Origin: Endomicrobiaceae bacterium
GTDB taxonomy: Bacteria; Elusimicrobiota; Endomicrobiia; Endomicrobiales; Endomicrobiaceae
NCBI GenBank assembly: GCA_028711215.1
Contig: JAQTSO010000002.1
Span: forward strand, 46,696-110,695
Length of the DNA: 64,000 nucleotides
Reading direction: 5' to 3'
The notes under the pieces are model-generated. The model saw nothing but the letters and a program-made list of their open reading frames with translations, had not been told where the DNA came from and ran no database searches. The position numbers and the translations under genes were made by a program. Within the stretch, counting starts at the first letter, position 1; every line of letters begins with the position of its first letter. Positions 49,759 through 58,205 of the stretch are shown here, piece after piece.

Positions 49759-50703
49759 TTATTTGTTTATAACCTCTCCAAATTTCATTCCGAAAGAAAA
49801 GCGGTGAGTCATTCCTATATCTCCGTAAGGGACAAAAGCATAATCAAAAATAATGTCTGCGTAAGATATTCCGAAGCCTAAATTTAACCAGTTAAATCCG
49901 GGAATGTCTTTATTTCTGCCGTCATATCCTGCTCTGAAAAATAGGTCTGATTTGTCTGAGATTGAGATCCCGTATTCTGAACCTAAATTAAAATAAATAC
50001 TATTATCGTTCGGGAAGTTTACATCGAGTGCGATTAATAAATCTTGCAAAACATAACTTGAAACACCGGTCTTAAATAATAAAGGAAGTTTTTCGGATTC
50101 ATTATTAAATTTCATTTCTGTCCCGAAATTTGTAATCGTCATGGCAACTGATGTCTTATCATCAGGCAAATTCCAATTTGTGCCCAAATCAATAGCAAAA
50201 GCCGTAGCTGAATTTTCAATTTTTGAATTTATATATTTTAGATTTCCGCCGAATTGGAAACTTTTATAAGATGTTGCATAAGATAAATATAATGCCATAT
50301 CCATGGGAGAAAAAGAGCCGTCACTTACGGCACTTGAATCAACCTTTGCTATACTGCCATAAGAAACATATTGCAATGCAAATCCAAAAGTTCCGCTTTT
50401 TTGTGTCGGGATTGCCAAGGCAATCCATTCATAATTTATATCTTCAAACCAAACCGTATGGGAAAATGATAATGTTTTTTGATCTAGAAAGTATAAATGG
50501 GCAGGATTCCAATAAATGGCATCACTGCCACATGGGTTGCTTATGGAAGTATTTCCCATGCCTGCATTTTTTGCTCCAATCCCTAATTTTAAAAATTGTG
50601 CAGTTGTTGTGCCAAGTTCCCGGTCTGAGAGAAACGCTTGAGACGAAGTTGTAAACAGCAAAACAATAAAAAGAATTAAAAAATATTTAATTAAATTATA
50701 CAT
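49759..50703 (-). CDS. PorV/PorQ-family outer-membrane protein
   Basis: Signal peptide; TAQFLKLGIGAKNAGMGNTSISNPCGSDAIYWNPAHL; C-terminal FSFGMKF. Confidence 0.85.
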   Translation of the reverse strand: MYNLIKYFLILFIVLLFTTSSQAFLSDRELGTTTAQFLKLGIGAKNAGMGNTSISNPCGSDAIYWNPAHLYFLDQKTLSFSHTVWFEDINYEWIALAIPTQKSGTFGFALQYVSYGSIAKVDSSAVSDGSFSPMDMALYLSYATSYKSFQFGGNLKYINSKIENSATAFAIDLGTNWNLPDDKTSVAMTITNFGTEMKFNNESEKLPLLFKTGVSSYVLQDLLIALDVNFPNDNSIYFNLGSEYGISISDKSDLFFRAGYDGRNKDIPGFNWLNLGFGISYADIIFDYAFVPYGDIGMTHRFSFGMKFGEVINK

Positions 50704-50809
50704 GACTGATATTGTATCAAATTTTTTAAAGATTATTTAATAGTTGATACATGCTTTTTCTTTTTATATAATTGCGTGCAAACATATTAAAAAAATCAGG
50801 GGGCAAAAA

Positions 50810-51127
50810 ATGGCATTAAACATCAATGAAGAAAATTTTGAAAAGGAAATCACAAACTCAGATATTCCGGTGTTGCTTGATTTTTGGGCGCCATGGTGCG
50901 GTCCGTGTAAAATGTTATCGCCTATAGTTGATGAATTGTCAAAAGAGTATGAAGGCAGAGTAAAAGTTTGTAAAGTCAATACGGATGAAAATATGGCTCT
51001 GTCTTCACAATTTCAAATTACATCAATACCTTGTTTAATCATATTTAAAGAAGGCAAACCGGTCAGAAAAATAGTCGGATTTAAACCAAAAGGCGAAATA
51101 AAGAGGGATTTAGATGAAATTATTTAA
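50810..51127 (+). CDS. trxA: Thioredoxin
   Basis: DIPVLLDFWAPWCGPCKMLSPIVDEL, ITSIPCLIIFKEGKP; start trimmed from 50744. Confidence 0.95.
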   Translation: MALNINEENFEKEITNSDIPVLLDFWAPWCGPCKMLSPIVDELSKEYEGRVKVCKVNTDENMALSSQFQITSIPCLIIFKEGKPVRKIVGFKPKGEIKRDLDEII

Positions 51128-51611
51128 GCAAACATTAATGTTGTTTTTTTTGTGTTTGGTTTTTGCTTCCTGTTCGTATTCTCCGGGTGACAATATATCT
51201 CCCGGTGATTTTACATTGAAAGATTTAGACGGCAAAACAGTTTCATTGTCCGATTTTAAAGATAAAATTGTTTTTATTGATTTTTGGGCGTCGTGGTGTC
51301 CTCCCTGTGTTCAATCAATACCTGCCGTTGAAAGATTGTATAACAAAAATAAAGATAATCCTAATATTGTTTTTCTTGGTATAAATGTTAACGAAGACAA
51401 ACAAAAAGTTATAGATTTTGTAAAAGAAAAAGGTATTACATATAAAGTTTTATTAGGCGACAAGGAAGTTATGATCAGGTACAAGATAAGAAGTATCCCT
51501 TCATTTTTTATATTGGATAAAGGTGGCAATATTACAAACAAACACGTCGGCTATATGCCGGGGCTTGAGACTCAATGGGATCAGGATATAAAATTTTTGT
51601 TGGAAAAATAA
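51114..51611 (+). CDS. TlpA/ResA-like thiol-disulfide oxidoreductase lipoprotein
   Basis: Lipobox-like VFASC; FIDFWASWCPPCVQSIPAVERL. Confidence 0.92.
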   Translation: MKLFKQTLMLFFLCLVFASCSYSPGDNISPGDFTLKDLDGKTVSLSDFKDKIVFIDFWASWCPPCVQSIPAVERLYNKNKDNPNIVFLGINVNEDKQKVIDFVKEKGITYKVLLGDKEVMIRYKIRSIPSFFILDKGGNITNKHVGYMPGLETQWDQDIKFLLEK

Positions 51612-51637
51612 ATTATAAAGGCTGGGCTAAAAATAAA

Positions 51638-52555
51638 ATGATATATGATACAATTATTATCGGTGGCGGACCTGCCGGACTTAGTTCTGCAATTTATTCA
51701 TCAAGAGCAAGACTCAATACGCTGATAATTGAAAAGGCCGGTTGTGGCGGGTTGATTGCAATGACTGATTTTTTAGAAAACTATCCGGGATTTGAGTCCG
51801 GCATAAACGGTTTTGAATTAACTTCAAAAATGGAACAGCAGGCGAGAAATTTCGGAACAAAAATTGTTTATGGTGAAGTTCTTTCAATAGAAACTAAAGA
51901 AACGCTGAAAAAAGTTATTCTTGCCGACAAAACATACATAACAAAAACAATTATCGTTGCAAGCGGTTCGAATTTTAAAAAACTGGGCGTTAGGGGCGAA
52001 GTAGAATTTATCGGCAAAGGCGTTTCTTATTGTGCAACTTGTGACGGACCTTTTTTTAAAAACAAAGAAGTAGCAGTCATAGGCGGCGGAGATTCTGCAT
52101 TGCAGGAAGCATTGTTTTTAACAAAGTTTGTTAACAAAGTTTTTTTAGTACACAGAAGAGATAAGTTTAGAGCAACCCAAATTTTACAAGAAAGAGTTTT
52201 GGGTGAACCGAAAATAGAAGTTGTTTTCGACAGTATTGTTGAAGAAATAACGGGAAGCGAATTTGTAGAAAAAGTAAAGATAAAAAATGTTAAATCCAAT
52301 ATGGTAAAAGAAATTGCTTTAAACGGAGTTTTTATATTTATAGGATGGACCCCAAATACAAATTTTCTCACACAAAATAAAATCACATTGGATGAAAAAG
52401 GATATATTGTTACCGATGATCAGATGAAAACATCTATGGACGGAATTTTTGCATGCGGTGATGTAAGAAAAAAAATTCTAAGGCAAGTTGTAACGGCAGC
52501 AGGAGACGGGGCAGTCGCATCAATAAGTGCACAAAAACATATAGAATCAGATTAA
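51638..52555 (+). CDS. trxB: Thioredoxin reductase
   Basis: TIIIGGGPAGLSSAIYSSRA, SYCATCDGPFFKNKEVAVIGGGDSALQEALFL, GIFACGDVRKKILRQVVTAAGDGAVAS; start trimmed from 51575. Confidence 0.95.
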   Translation: MIYDTIIIGGGPAGLSSAIYSSRARLNTLIIEKAGCGGLIAMTDFLENYPGFESGINGFELTSKMEQQARNFGTKIVYGEVLSIETKETLKKVILADKTYITKTIIVASGSNFKKLGVRGEVEFIGKGVSYCATCDGPFFKNKEVAVIGGGDSALQEALFLTKFVNKVFLVHRRDKFRATQILQERVLGEPKIEVVFDSIVEEITGSEFVEKVKIKNVKSNMVKEIALNGVFIFIGWTPNTNFLTQNKITLDEKGYIVTDDQMKTSMDGIFACGDVRKKILRQVVTAAGDGAVASISAQKHIESD

Positions 52556-52626
52556 TTTGTTGGTGTGTTTTATGCGTGCATTTTTGCACCGAGGGGAAAT
52601 AAAAAATCCATAGAGAATAAAATCTG

Positions 52627-52655
52627 TTGACAAAATAAAATAAAAAATATACTAT
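52627..52655 (+). promoter_or_regulatory. Promoter of histone-like gene
   Basis: TTGACA (52627-52632) -17- TACTAT (52650-52655). Confidence 0.65.
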
Positions 52656-52777
52656 AGCGACAGATGATAGTTTTTTTGAGAGATAAAAATAATAACTAAG
52701 AAAACATTTTGATTGTTATTAACTAACTTTCTTGGTTTTTCATAAAAAAGCAGTAATTTCCTTGAGGAGGAAAAATT

Positions 52778-53101
52778 ATGGCAGAAAAAGTTTTCAAAGT
52801 TGGAGTAAAAAGAGAAGACGGTTATCTCTATTTCATCGACAAGAACGGTGATGTTTCAAGAGCTCAAATGGCAAGAGGCGGAAAAAAAGGCGGCAAGCCA
52901 AGTAAAGTTGCTAAAGCCGGCGTAAAGAAAGAAAAAGGCTATCTTTATTTCTTGGACAAAGCCGGTGATGTCTCAAGAGCTAAGATGAGCAGAGGCGGAA
53001 CAAAGAAAGCTAAGAAAGCCGTAAAAAAAGTTGCTAAGAAAGCCGTAAAAAAAGTTGCTAAGAAAGCTGTAAAAAAAGGTGCTAAAAAAGGTAAAAAATA
53101 A
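52778..53101 (+). CDS. Lys-rich histone H1-like protein with two YLYF repeats
   Basis: Two ~35-aa repeats (GVKREDGYLYFIDKNGDVSRAQMARGG / GVKKEKGYLYFLDKAGDVSRAKMSRGG) then (AKKAVKKV)n tail. Confidence 0.85.
   Translation: MAEKVFKVGVKREDGYLYFIDKNGDVSRAQMARGGKKGGKPSKVAKAGVKKEKGYLYFLDKAGDVSRAKMSRGGTKKAKKAVKKVAKKAVKKVAKKAVKKGAKKGKK
53009..53080 (+). repeat. 3 x 24-bp tandem repeat within the histone-like gene tail
   Basis: gctaagaaagccgtaaaaaaagtt repeated three times with minor variation. Confidence 0.85.
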
Positions 53102-53112
53102 TAAGAATGATA

Positions 53113-53150
53113 ATAAAAAAACCCGGTGCTAAAACACCGGGTTTTTTTAT
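53113..53150 (+). terminator. Rho-independent terminator
   Basis: aaaaaaacccggtg-ctaaaa-caccgggttttttt. Confidence 0.9.
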
Positions 53151-53317
53151 TTTTAACAAAACATACTGTTAAATTAAAATTCCGGCATAATGTATTGATG
53201 CAAAAAACAACGGACAATTCAATAATATTTTCTTCTGTTCAAGTATCAGATTTGTGAAATATTCAACAAAATATATATTTATAATTTTGGTGTTAAAATA
53301 ACCGGGCTTTGTTTATT

Positions 53318-53346
53318 TTGACAAACACAAATAAAATAAATAGAAT
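53318..53346 (+). promoter_or_regulatory. Promoter of pilin 1
   Basis: TTGACA -17- TAGAAT (53341-53346). Confidence 0.75.
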
Positions 53347-53414
53347 AGAGATGATTAGGACGTTCTTTGAGTTTGCACCAAGAGATAATTTTAAAAGTAG
53401 AGAGGAACCCCAAA

Positions 53415-53795
53415 ATGAAAAGCATAAAAGGATTTACGCTTATAGAGCTGATTATTGTAATAGTCATCATAGGTATTTTGACGGTAGTTGCACTTCCGAT
53501 TTACAGGGGGTATGTAAAAAAGGCAATGGCAACAGAGGGCAAATCATTGTTGGGAACAGTCCTTACTGCACAAAAACTTTATTTTTCAGAATTTAATCAT
53601 TTTGTTGCAGGTGACGAATCTTTGCTTTTAGGTGTTGACCCAATCGCTAATAAATATTTTACAACGTTTACGCTTAGCGGCGATAATGCGGGTTTTACGG
53701 CAACAACAGCAGGGTCTGGGAATGCAACAGGAATAAGCTTGACTTTAACGGGTTCATCATCTGTTTCGGCTCAGATTACAGAATCAGGAATGTGA
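53415..53795 (+). CDS. Type IV pilin-like protein 1
   Basis: MKSIKGFTLIELIIVIVIIGILTVVALPIY prepilin N-terminus; start trimmed from 53367. Confidence 0.93.
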   Translation: MKSIKGFTLIELIIVIVIIGILTVVALPIYRGYVKKAMATEGKSLLGTVLTAQKLYFSEFNHFVAGDESLLLGVDPIANKYFTTFTLSGDNAGFTATTAGSGNATGISLTLTGSSSVSAQITESGM

Positions 53796-53820
53796 AGATT
53801 TATAAAAAATTTAATAATAA

Positions 53821-53850
53821 AAAATCCCGGCATAAAAAGCGGGATTTTTT
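53821..53850 (+). terminator. Rho-independent terminator after pilin 1
   Basis: aaaatcccg-gcataaaaag-cgggattttttt. Confidence 0.85.
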
Positions 53851-53878
53851 TGTTTTTTTGTAAAATAAATAAAAACTG

Positions 53879-53907
53879 TTGACAGAAAATTTCAAATGTA
53901 TTAAAAT
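53879..53907 (+). promoter_or_regulatory. Promoter of pilin 2
   Basis: TTGACA -17- TAAAAT (53902-53907). Confidence 0.75.
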
Positions 53908-53980
53908 ATAAACAGTCAATATTCCAAGCTTTGGAATAACTGGCATTTAAATATAAAAAATAAAATAAAAAGGGAGATTC

Positions 53981-54367
53981 ATGATGAAGAGTATGAAAGG
54001 TTTTACACTTGTTGAGTTGGTCATAGTAATCGTAATCGTAGGTATTTTGTCAGTAGTAGCAGTTCCGGTTTACAAAGGTTATACAAAAAAAGCGATGGCA
54101 ACGGAAGGAAAAGCATTGTTAGGTGCAATCAATACGTCACAGAAGGTTTATTTTGCAGAATGGGCTAATTTTGCTACAGGAACACAATCGGCAGCATTAG
54201 ACGTTGATGCAGGAACAAACAAATATTTTACAACTTATGCACTTACGGGAACAGCTACAGGGTTTACAGCAACAACAGCAGGAGCAGGCGGAGCAGCAGG
54301 AATTGGTTTGACAATTGTAGGTTCGTCAACCGGTCCGTCAGCAATCACAGAATCGGGTCTAAAATAA
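53981..54367 (+). CDS. Type IV pilin-like protein 2
   Basis: MKSMKGFTLVELVIVIVIVGILSVVAVPVYKGY. Confidence 0.95.
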   Translation: MMKSMKGFTLVELVIVIVIVGILSVVAVPVYKGYTKKAMATEGKALLGAINTSQKVYFAEWANFATGTQSAALDVDAGTNKYFTTYALTGTATGFTATTAGAGGAAGIGLTIVGSSTGPSAITESGLK

Positions 54368-54432
54368 TTATTGCAAAAGGTGGGGAACAGAAATGTTCCC
54401 CGCCTTTTGAGTTAATAAAGTGAGCATTTATG

Positions 54433-54460
54433 AAACTTGAGCTTTAGCTCAAGTTTTTTT
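54433..54460 (+). terminator. Rho-independent terminator after pilin 2
   Basis: aaacttgagct-tt-agctcaagttt then T-run; a second hairpin lies at 54375-54408. Confidence 0.85.
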
Positions 54461-54480
54461 ATGACGGAGATAAGTGGGAT

Positions 54481-54509
54481 TTGACAAAATAAAATAAATC
54501 GTTTAGAAT
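54481..54509 (+). promoter_or_regulatory. Orphan promoter between pilins 2 and 3
   Basis: TTGACA (54481-54486) -17- TAGAAT (54504-54509), with no ORF before the next terminator. Confidence 0.65.
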
Positions 54510-54515
54510 ATGCAA

Positions 54516-54603
54516 CAAAGCTGTTTGGGAACACTGGTTACAAGTAGTTAAAACTTAATAGATACTTTCAGTAAACTTGGGTTAAAAACTCAAGTTTTTT
54601 TTA
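54516..54603 (+). ncRNA. Candidate short non-coding transcript or relic pilin unit
   Basis: Downstream of orphan promoter; ends in aaacttgggtt-aaa-aactcaagttt + T-run (54573-54602). Confidence 0.4.
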
Positions 54604-54629
54604 GAGGTGTTAGAACTTTTAAAAAGTTA

Positions 54630-54658
54630 TTGACAAATATAAACAAATAGATTAAAGT
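54630..54658 (+). promoter_or_regulatory. Promoter of pilin 3
   Basis: TTGACA (54630-54635) -17- TAAAGT (54653-54658). Confidence 0.7.
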
Positions 54659-54729
54659 ATTGCTTGTCTATATTCTTGAGGCTTTAGAATAAGAGACATA
54701 GCAAATAAAAATAAAAAAGGAGATTCAAA

Positions 54730-55113
54730 ATGAAGAGTATGAAAGGTTTTACACTTGTTGAGTTGGTCATAGTAATCGTAATCGTAGGTATTTTGTCAGT
54801 AGTAGCAGTTCCGGTTTACAAAGGTTATACAAAAAAAGCGATGGCAACGGAAGGAAAAGCATTGTTAGGTGCAATCAATACGTCACAGAAGGTTTATTTT
54901 GCAGAATGGGCTAATTTTGCTACAGGAGCACAATCGGCAGCATTAGACGTTGATGCAGGAACAAACAAATATTTTACAACTTATGCACTTACGGGAACAG
55001 CTGCAGGGTTTACAGCAACAACAGCAGGAGCAGGCGGAGCAGCAGGAATTGGTTTGACAATTGTAGGTTCATCAACCGGTCCGTCAGAAATTACAGAATC
55101 GGGTTTAAAATAA
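54730..55113 (+). CDS. Type IV pilin-like protein 3 (near-identical to pilin 2)
   Basis: Differs from pilin 2 at three residues by eye. Confidence 0.95.
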   Translation: MKSMKGFTLVELVIVIVIVGILSVVAVPVYKGYTKKAMATEGKALLGAINTSQKVYFAEWANFATGAQSAALDVDAGTNKYFTTYALTGTAAGFTATTAGAGGAAGIGLTIVGSSTGPSEITESGLK

Positions 55114-55123
55114 TTTTTGCCAT

Positions 55124-55162
55124 AAAACATGGGGAGTACACATTGTACTCCCTGTGTTTTTT
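55124..55162 (+). terminator. Rho-independent terminator after pilin 3
   Basis: aaaacatggggagtaca-cat-tgtactccctgtgttttttt. Confidence 0.8.
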
Positions 55163-55179
55163 TAATGAGAGAATTTTTT

Positions 55180-55572
55180 ATGTCTAAAAAATTAGGTTTT
55201 ACGCTTGTTGAGTTGGTCATAGTAATTGTTATTGTCGGCATTTTGTCAGTAGTTGCAGTGCCCATTTACACAGGATATACAAAAAGAGCTATGGCTACCG
55301 AAGCAGAAGGTACATTGGGAGCAATAAATACTGCCCAAAAAGTATATTATGCCGAGCATAGTTGTTTTTTACCTACCGTAGGTGCGGTTTCTGATAACGG
55401 AACACTTGATATTAACCTGGTGTCTAATAAGTATTTTACATCTTTTCAGGTTGATACGGATGCAACCGGTTTTACGGCAACTACTACAGGAACAGGCGGT
55501 GCAACCGGTATTTCAGTTACTCTAACAGGCTCAGATACAGGCGGTGCAAACATAACCAGAAGCGGTATATAG
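55180..55572 (+). CDS. Type IV pilin-like protein 4
   Basis: MSKKLGFTLVELVIVIVIVGILSVVAVPIYTGYTKRAMATEAEG; start trimmed from 55129, which lies in the terminator. Confidence 0.92.
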   Translation: MSKKLGFTLVELVIVIVIVGILSVVAVPIYTGYTKRAMATEAEGTLGAINTAQKVYYAEHSCFLPTVGAVSDNGTLDINLVSNKYFTSFQVDTDATGFTATTTGTGGATGISVTLTGSDTGGANITRSGI

Positions 55573-55632
55573 TTTTTAACTATCAAACCGTTTCGTTTTT
55601 GCAATAAAAAAAGTTTATTAAATTAGACTTGC

Positions 55633-57285
55633 TTATTGTTGGATCATTTCTTTGGCATGTTTTAATGCATGTTCCGTTATTTTTTCTCCGGATATTATCT
55701 TTGCGATTTCTTTGATGTGTTCTTCAGTGTTTAAAACCTTTGCTTTTGTTATATTCCTGTTACTTAGGGATTCTTTGTAAATACTTATATGGGTATCCGC
55801 ATTTGATGCTATTTGTGCTTGATGCGATACAAGTATTACTTGTTTTTGGGTTGAAATTTTTTTTAACTTTTTACCTATCTTTTGGCTTGTTTGCCCGCTG
55901 GTACCCGTATCTATTTCATCAAAAATAATAGTTGATATTTTATAGTAGTTTGACAATGTGGTTGCAATTGCAAGCATTACTCTTGATAATTCCCCGCCGG
56001 AAGCCACTTCAGACAAAGGATATATATTTTCCCCTTTATTTGCGCAGAACATAAATTCTATTTTATCAAAACCGTATTGTGTTATATCTTGTTTTTGAAT
56101 TGAAATTTCAAATTGAACATTTTTCATATTAAGGTCTTCTAATTCCGCAACTATATCTTTTGCAAGTTTTTTTGATACGGATTTTCTGTTATCCGATATT
56201 TTTTCACAAATAATTTCCACTTCTCTTTTTGCATCAGATATTTCTTTTTCCAAAGTTTCAATATTAAAATCATAATCGGTTAAATTTTTTAATTTTCCCG
56301 TAATTTCTTCTTTGTATTTTAAAATATCTTCAATGGATTTCCCGTATTTTGATTTTAGTTTTTTTATAAGTTGCTGTTTTTCAAGAATATTATTTAAACT
56401 TGCCGGATTTATATCAATGTTTTGAGAAATATTATTTATCTCTCTGTAAACATCATCAATCTGGATAAAGGCTTCGTTCATTGTTTTTGATAAAGTATCG
56501 GTATCAATCCCGAGTTGTCCCAACAAATCAATTTGTTTTATTGTTTTTGATAAGCAATCTAATACGGATTGATCTTGTTTGTATACGGTATTTAAAATTT
56601 CTGCAGTTAAATTTTGTATTTTTTCCGCATTTTTTAATTTTGGCAGTTCAGTTTCTATCACTGCATCGTCATTTATGTTCAAATCAGCTTTTGTGATTTC
56701 CTGTAATTGAAAATCATATAAATCTGCCATTCGTTCTCTTTCGGACTGAGAAAGCATTAAAGCATTTTGTTTGTCTTTGAGTTGAATTAATTTTAAATAT
56801 TTTTCATTTAATTCGTTCAATAATTTTTTGTTGCCGGCAACATCATCTATAATTTGCCTTTGGTACTGTTCATCAAATAATAAATTGCTTTTATGCTGGG
56901 CATAAAAATCAATTAAGTGTCTGCCGATATCATACAGAGTTGATATGCTGATGGGAGTATCATTTATAAATGCTTTGTTTTTGCCGGAAACATCAAGTTG
57001 TCTCCGGACAATAATTTCACCGTTAAATTCAATGCCCAGATCTTCTAATATTTTTTGTATGGTTTTGTTGTTTGTAATATCAAAATTTGCAGAAAGTGTG
57101 CATGTGGTGCTGCCTGTCCGGATGGAAGATGATGTTGCTCTGGCACCCAATAACAAATCTATTGATTGAATAATTATGGATTTGCCGGCCCCGGTTTCTC
57201 CGGTTATTACAGTCAATCCTTTATTAAAATCTAAAGATATATCCTCTATTAAGGCATAATTTTTTATTGACAAACTTGTAAGCAA
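55633..57285 (-). CDS. recN: DNA repair protein RecN
   Basis: LTSLSIKNYALIEDISLDFNKGLTVITGETGAGKSIIIQSIDLLLG; SGGELSRVMLAI; FDEIDTGTSGQTSQKIGKKL. Confidence 0.96.
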   Translation of the reverse strand: MLTSLSIKNYALIEDISLDFNKGLTVITGETGAGKSIIIQSIDLLLGARATSSSIRTGSTTCTLSANFDITNNKTIQKILEDLGIEFNGEIIVRRQLDVSGKNKAFINDTPISISTLYDIGRHLIDFYAQHKSNLLFDEQYQRQIIDDVAGNKKLLNELNEKYLKLIQLKDKQNALMLSQSERERMADLYDFQLQEITKADLNINDDAVIETELPKLKNAEKIQNLTAEILNTVYKQDQSVLDCLSKTIKQIDLLGQLGIDTDTLSKTMNEAFIQIDDVYREINNISQNIDINPASLNNILEKQQLIKKLKSKYGKSIEDILKYKEEITGKLKNLTDYDFNIETLEKEISDAKREVEIICEKISDNRKSVSKKLAKDIVAELEDLNMKNVQFEISIQKQDITQYGFDKIEFMFCANKGENIYPLSEVASGGELSRVMLAIATTLSNYYKISTIIFDEIDTGTSGQTSQKIGKKLKKISTQKQVILVSHQAQIASNADTHISIYKESLSNRNITKAKVLNTEEHIKEIAKIISGEKITEHALKHAKEMIQQ

Positions 57286-58167
57286 TTAAACACCCCAATT
57301 CAATTTTGTTTTAAGTGTTTCAAAATAACAATTTTTATGAGTTTTTATAAATTTTGCAGGTTTTGGATGAAGTTTAATTTTTACTTTTTGATTTTTCTTT
57401 AAAGTATAATTTTCCTGACCGTCTATTGAAACTACCAAATCATGTTTTTTGGAATTTTCAGAAGAGGCAAATTCCAAAATATTTTCAGATGAAACAATCA
57501 TAGGTCTGTGTGTTAAAGTATGCGGTGAGATTGGATTAATAATAAATATTGATAATGTCGGATAAACTATCGGCCCTGAAATAGCAAGAGAATAAGCGGT
57601 TGAACCTGTCGGTGTTGAAATAACAATCCCGTCTCCTTTATAATTACATAAAAAATTACCGTTTATAAAAGAATCTATTGAAGCAAGTCTTCCGTCGTAT
57701 ACCGAACGGATTACGCAATCATTTAATGCCGTTGTTTTTATGATTTTTCTGTTTGATTGAAATTCTATATCAAGCATTATTCTTTCCTGACAATGTATTC
57801 CGTTTTTAAAAACACCTTCCAAGGACTCATATACTTCGTTTGTGTCAGTGTCAGTTAAAAATCCCAAAGTGCCCAGATTAACACCCATTATAGGGATTGC
57901 AAAACCCGATGCTATTCTGCTGGCTCTCAGCATTGTCCCGTCTCCGCCAAGCGAAATAATAAAATCAATATTCGGATTTTTTGTTAAATGGGCTGAAATT
58001 TGTTTGACCTTAATGTTTTTTGCCGAAAGCCATTTTGTAATAGCAATGGAGTATTCTTTTGCTTTGCTTTTTGACTCATTAAAAATTATTCCTACAGTTT
58101 TATGTTTCATATGTAATCTTTTCGCTAAATTTGTTATAATCTCAAACATATAATTTGAGATAACCAT
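57286..58167 (-). CDS. nadK: NAD(+) kinase
   Basis: SLGGDGTMLRASR, GVNLGTLGFLTD, GDGIVISTPTGSTAYSLAISGPIVYP. Confidence 0.95.
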   Translation of the reverse strand: MVISNYMFEIITNLAKRLHMKHKTVGIIFNESKSKAKEYSIAITKWLSAKNIKVKQISAHLTKNPNIDFIISLGGDGTMLRASRIASGFAIPIMGVNLGTLGFLTDTDTNEVYESLEGVFKNGIHCQERIMLDIEFQSNRKIIKTTALNDCVIRSVYDGRLASIDSFINGNFLCNYKGDGIVISTPTGSTAYSLAISGPIVYPTLSIFIINPISPHTLTHRPMIVSSENILEFASSENSKKHDLVVSIDGQENYTLKKNQKVKIKLHPKPAKFIKTHKNCYFETLKTKLNWGV

Positions 58168-58205
58168 ATTATATATAAAAATATAGAAATATTAAAGGTA
58201 AAATT

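Noticed and set aside
53415-55572. CRISPR or direct-repeat array at the pilin locus
   Set aside because: The repeats are whole coding genes with prepilin N-termini, not short repeat-spacer units.
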